Origin: Gulbenkiania mobilis
GTDB taxonomy: Bacteria > Pseudomonadota > Gammaproteobacteria > Burkholderiales > Chromobacteriaceae
NCBI GenBank assembly: GCA_004346645.1
Contig: SMDA01000003.1
Location: 186,001-250,000, forward strand
Direction of reading: 5' to 3'
DNA: 64,000 nt
The position numbers were made by a program, and so were the translations under genes. This document shows positions 62,850 through 64,000 of the stretch, in pieces. Each line of letters opens with the position of its first letter. The first letter of the stretch is position 1. The notes beneath the pieces are model-generated. The model worked only from the letters and a program-made list of their open reading frames with translations. It was not told the DNA's origin and did not search any database.

Positions 62850-64000
62850 GCCTCCCTTCCTACTTTTGATGCCCGCCCTCTTCAGCGGGCTCGCCAGCCC
62901 GGTGGCCTGCGCCTTGGGCCTGACCGAGCTGGAGCAGCGGCTGGCTGCACATGCGCCGTCCGTGGCCTTCCAGCAGCAGGAAACCCGCATCGCCCAAAGC
63001 CGGCTGACCCAGCGCCAGGCCGAGAGCGGCTGGCGGCTGTTCGGCTCGGTGAGCGGTGGGCGTACCCACGAGATCGCCACGGCAGACAGCACCCGCAGCT
63101 ACAGCAACCACGGCTACACCGTAGGGGCCAGCTATCCACTGCTGGGCAGCCGCAGCCAGCAAAGGCTGCGTGAAGTCGAAGCACAGCAGGAAACCGTTGC
63201 GGCCGGGGCACGGGCTGCCTTGGCCCTGGACGACGCACGCACCCGGCTACGGCGGGCCTATGTGGCCCTGTGGCAGGCCCGTGAGCAGAAAAGGTTGGCC
63301 GAAGCCTTTCTTTCGGACGCCGTACAGGCGCGGCAGGTGCTTGGCGAACGGCAGAAAGCTGGTCTCGTGCTGCCCTCCGATGCCCAGACCGCCCAAAGCT
63401 GGTACACGTTGGCCGAAAACCGCCGGCAGGCGGCGCTGCGCAGCGAGCAGGTGCTGCTGGCGGAATTGTCGCTGCTGACCGGTTTGTCGCCCTCCGGGCT
63501 GGAGCCGCTGGAGCCGCCCCGCCTGGCCGCCGACCTGAAACGTCCCGCTAACAGCGAAACCACCGCCACCGCGCTGGCACGGCTGGGCCTGGAAGCGGAG
63601 CAGGCCCGGATACGTGCCCAGAAGGCTCCCGGCATCGAAGCGGCCCTGACTGTCAGCGTCAGCAACAGCCGGGAAAGCTGGGCCAGCGACCAGACCGGGC
63701 GTGCGGTCCAGGCCGGCATCAACTTCAGCCTGCCTTTCGAGCTCGGTCGCCTGCGCAGTGCAGTGGCGGAAGAAAGCGCCGCACGTCTCGAACAGGCCCG
63801 GCTGGGTTACGACCTTGCCCGCCAGCAGAGTACGCAGGGGCGCAGCGAGGCGGAGGCGGCCTATGTCAGCGCCCTGGCCGATACCGAGTATGCCCGCGAG
63901 CAGGAGGCCGCTGCCGCGCGCGCGGTGACCGAACGCCGCTTGCGCCGTGCGCTGATCGCAGGCGATGTGCAAGAGCAGCTGTACCGCGCCCGCTTCAACT
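62842..64000 (+). CDS. TolC-family outer-membrane protein (truncated by the window edge)
   Basis: 386 codons are visible and the frame is open to position 64000. A signal-like N-terminus (PFLLLMPALFSGLASPVACA) precedes TolC-type repeated helical hairpins: EQRLAAHAPSVAFQQQE, later ARTRLRRAYVALWQAREQ and the second-repeat start ALARLGLEAEQARI. It should form the outer-membrane channel for a secretion or export system coupled to the glycosyltransferase. The start at 62842 overlaps the glycosyltransferase stop. Two copies of the repeat core lie inside (63292, 63408). The C-terminal part and any HlyD partner lie beyond the window. Confidence 0.82.
   Translation, partial: MTKPPFLLLMPALFSGLASPVACALGLTELEQRLAAHAPSVAFQQQETRIAQSRLTQRQAESGWRLFGSVSGGRTHEIATADSTRSYSNHGYTVGASYPLLGSRSQQRLREVEAQQETVAAGARAALALDDARTRLRRAYVALWQAREQKRLAEAFLSDAVQARQVLGERQKAGLVLPSDAQTAQSWYTLAENRRQAALRSEQVLLAELSLLTGLSPSGLEPLEPPRLAADLKRPANSETTATALARLGLEAEQARIRAQKAPGIEAALTVSVSNSRESWASDQTGRAVQAGINFSLPFELGRLRSAVAEESAARLEQARLGYDLARQQSTQGRSEAEAAYVSALADTEYAREQEAAAARAVTERRLRRALIAGDVQEQLYRARFN
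63292..63303 (+). repeat. AGGTTGGCCGAA repeat in the TolC gene
   Basis: Exact 12-mer, reading R-L-A-E; a second 10-base core copy follows at 63408-63417. Confidence 0.85.

Noticed and set aside
1652-63417. AGGTTGGCCGAA as a KOPS, Chi or other polar chromosome signal
   Set aside because: Among the exact copies both strands are used (8 plus, 4 minus) without a clear switch, and one pair is inverted at 5-base distance. Polar signals should keep one orientation on a replication arm. A whole-genome skew test would settle it.
1-64000. Mobile elements, prophage, CRISPR arrays, tRNA and rRNA genes
   Set aside because: I saw no transposase, integrase, regular spacer-repeat array or cloverleaf-like region; a dedicated tRNA search was not possible.

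Overview
The window looks like chromosomal DNA of a GC-rich (about two-thirds G+C by eye) betaproteobacterium, most likely order Neisseriales, Chromobacteriaceae side. Reasons: priB lies between rpsF and rpsR, glnA is followed by ntrBC, and ubiC-ubiA, metR/metE and the other housekeeping proteins have betaproteobacterial character. The genus cannot be fixed from the sequence alone. I found no rRNA, tRNA, CRISPR array, insertion sequence or prophage. Genes are packed tightly, often with ATGA overlaps, and are separated by clear hairpin terminators.

Layout. 1-7.9 kb: an Ala-rich lipoprotein, the ribosomal oxygenase roxA, a SlyD-type isomerase, the overlapping set mgtE-prmC-PAP2 phosphatase, then mtgA, aroE and a rhodanese. 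8-13.4 kb: nitrogen control, with a sigma-54 promoter and an NtrC-like site before glnA, a DUF4124 protein, ntrB-ntrC and a GNAT enzyme. 13.4-24 kb: a P2-type cation ATPase, divergent metR/metE with MetR boxes, sixA, lrgAB, ubiC-ubiA and two small secreted low-complexity proteins. 23.7-27.9 kb: a six-gene leftward set from hda to a membrane protein, including a Nudix-ThiE fusion. 28-37.6 kb: purM, purN, a DUF3108 protein, rsmB, a ClC transporter, a monothiol glutaredoxin, an EAL protein, upp and uraA.

37.9-49.8 kb: a two-domain D-lactate dehydrogenase, an isochorismatase-like hydrolase, a PEP-mutase-like gene overlapping ada, a HlyD/FtsX/ATPase export operon, a DUF2322 protein, rpsF-priB-rpsR-rplI, a CsoR-type regulator and rlmB. 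49.9-59 kb: a large membrane PAS-GGDEF-EAL protein, mfd, a periplasmic beta-carbonic anhydrase, and a DMT exporter divergent from a LysR regulator. 60.1 kb to the end: a tightly coupled cluster of a triple zinc-ribbon/degenerate GGDEF protein, a processive GT2 glycosyltransferase and a TolC-like outer-membrane protein cut by the window edge. This looks like a polysaccharide synthesis and export system.

The most striking signal is not a gene. The 12-mer AGGTTGGCCGAA occurs 12 times exactly. Its 11-base core GGTTGGCCGAA occurs 21 times and its 10-base core GTTGGCCGAA 29 times, on both strands, in genes and between them. One pair forms a perfect inverted repeat between convergent genes. Density, length, strand mixing and the inverted pair all resemble the DNA uptake sequences of Neisseriaceae, but the word differs from the dialects I know and lacks their CTG core. 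I propose it as a candidate diverged DNA uptake sequence.
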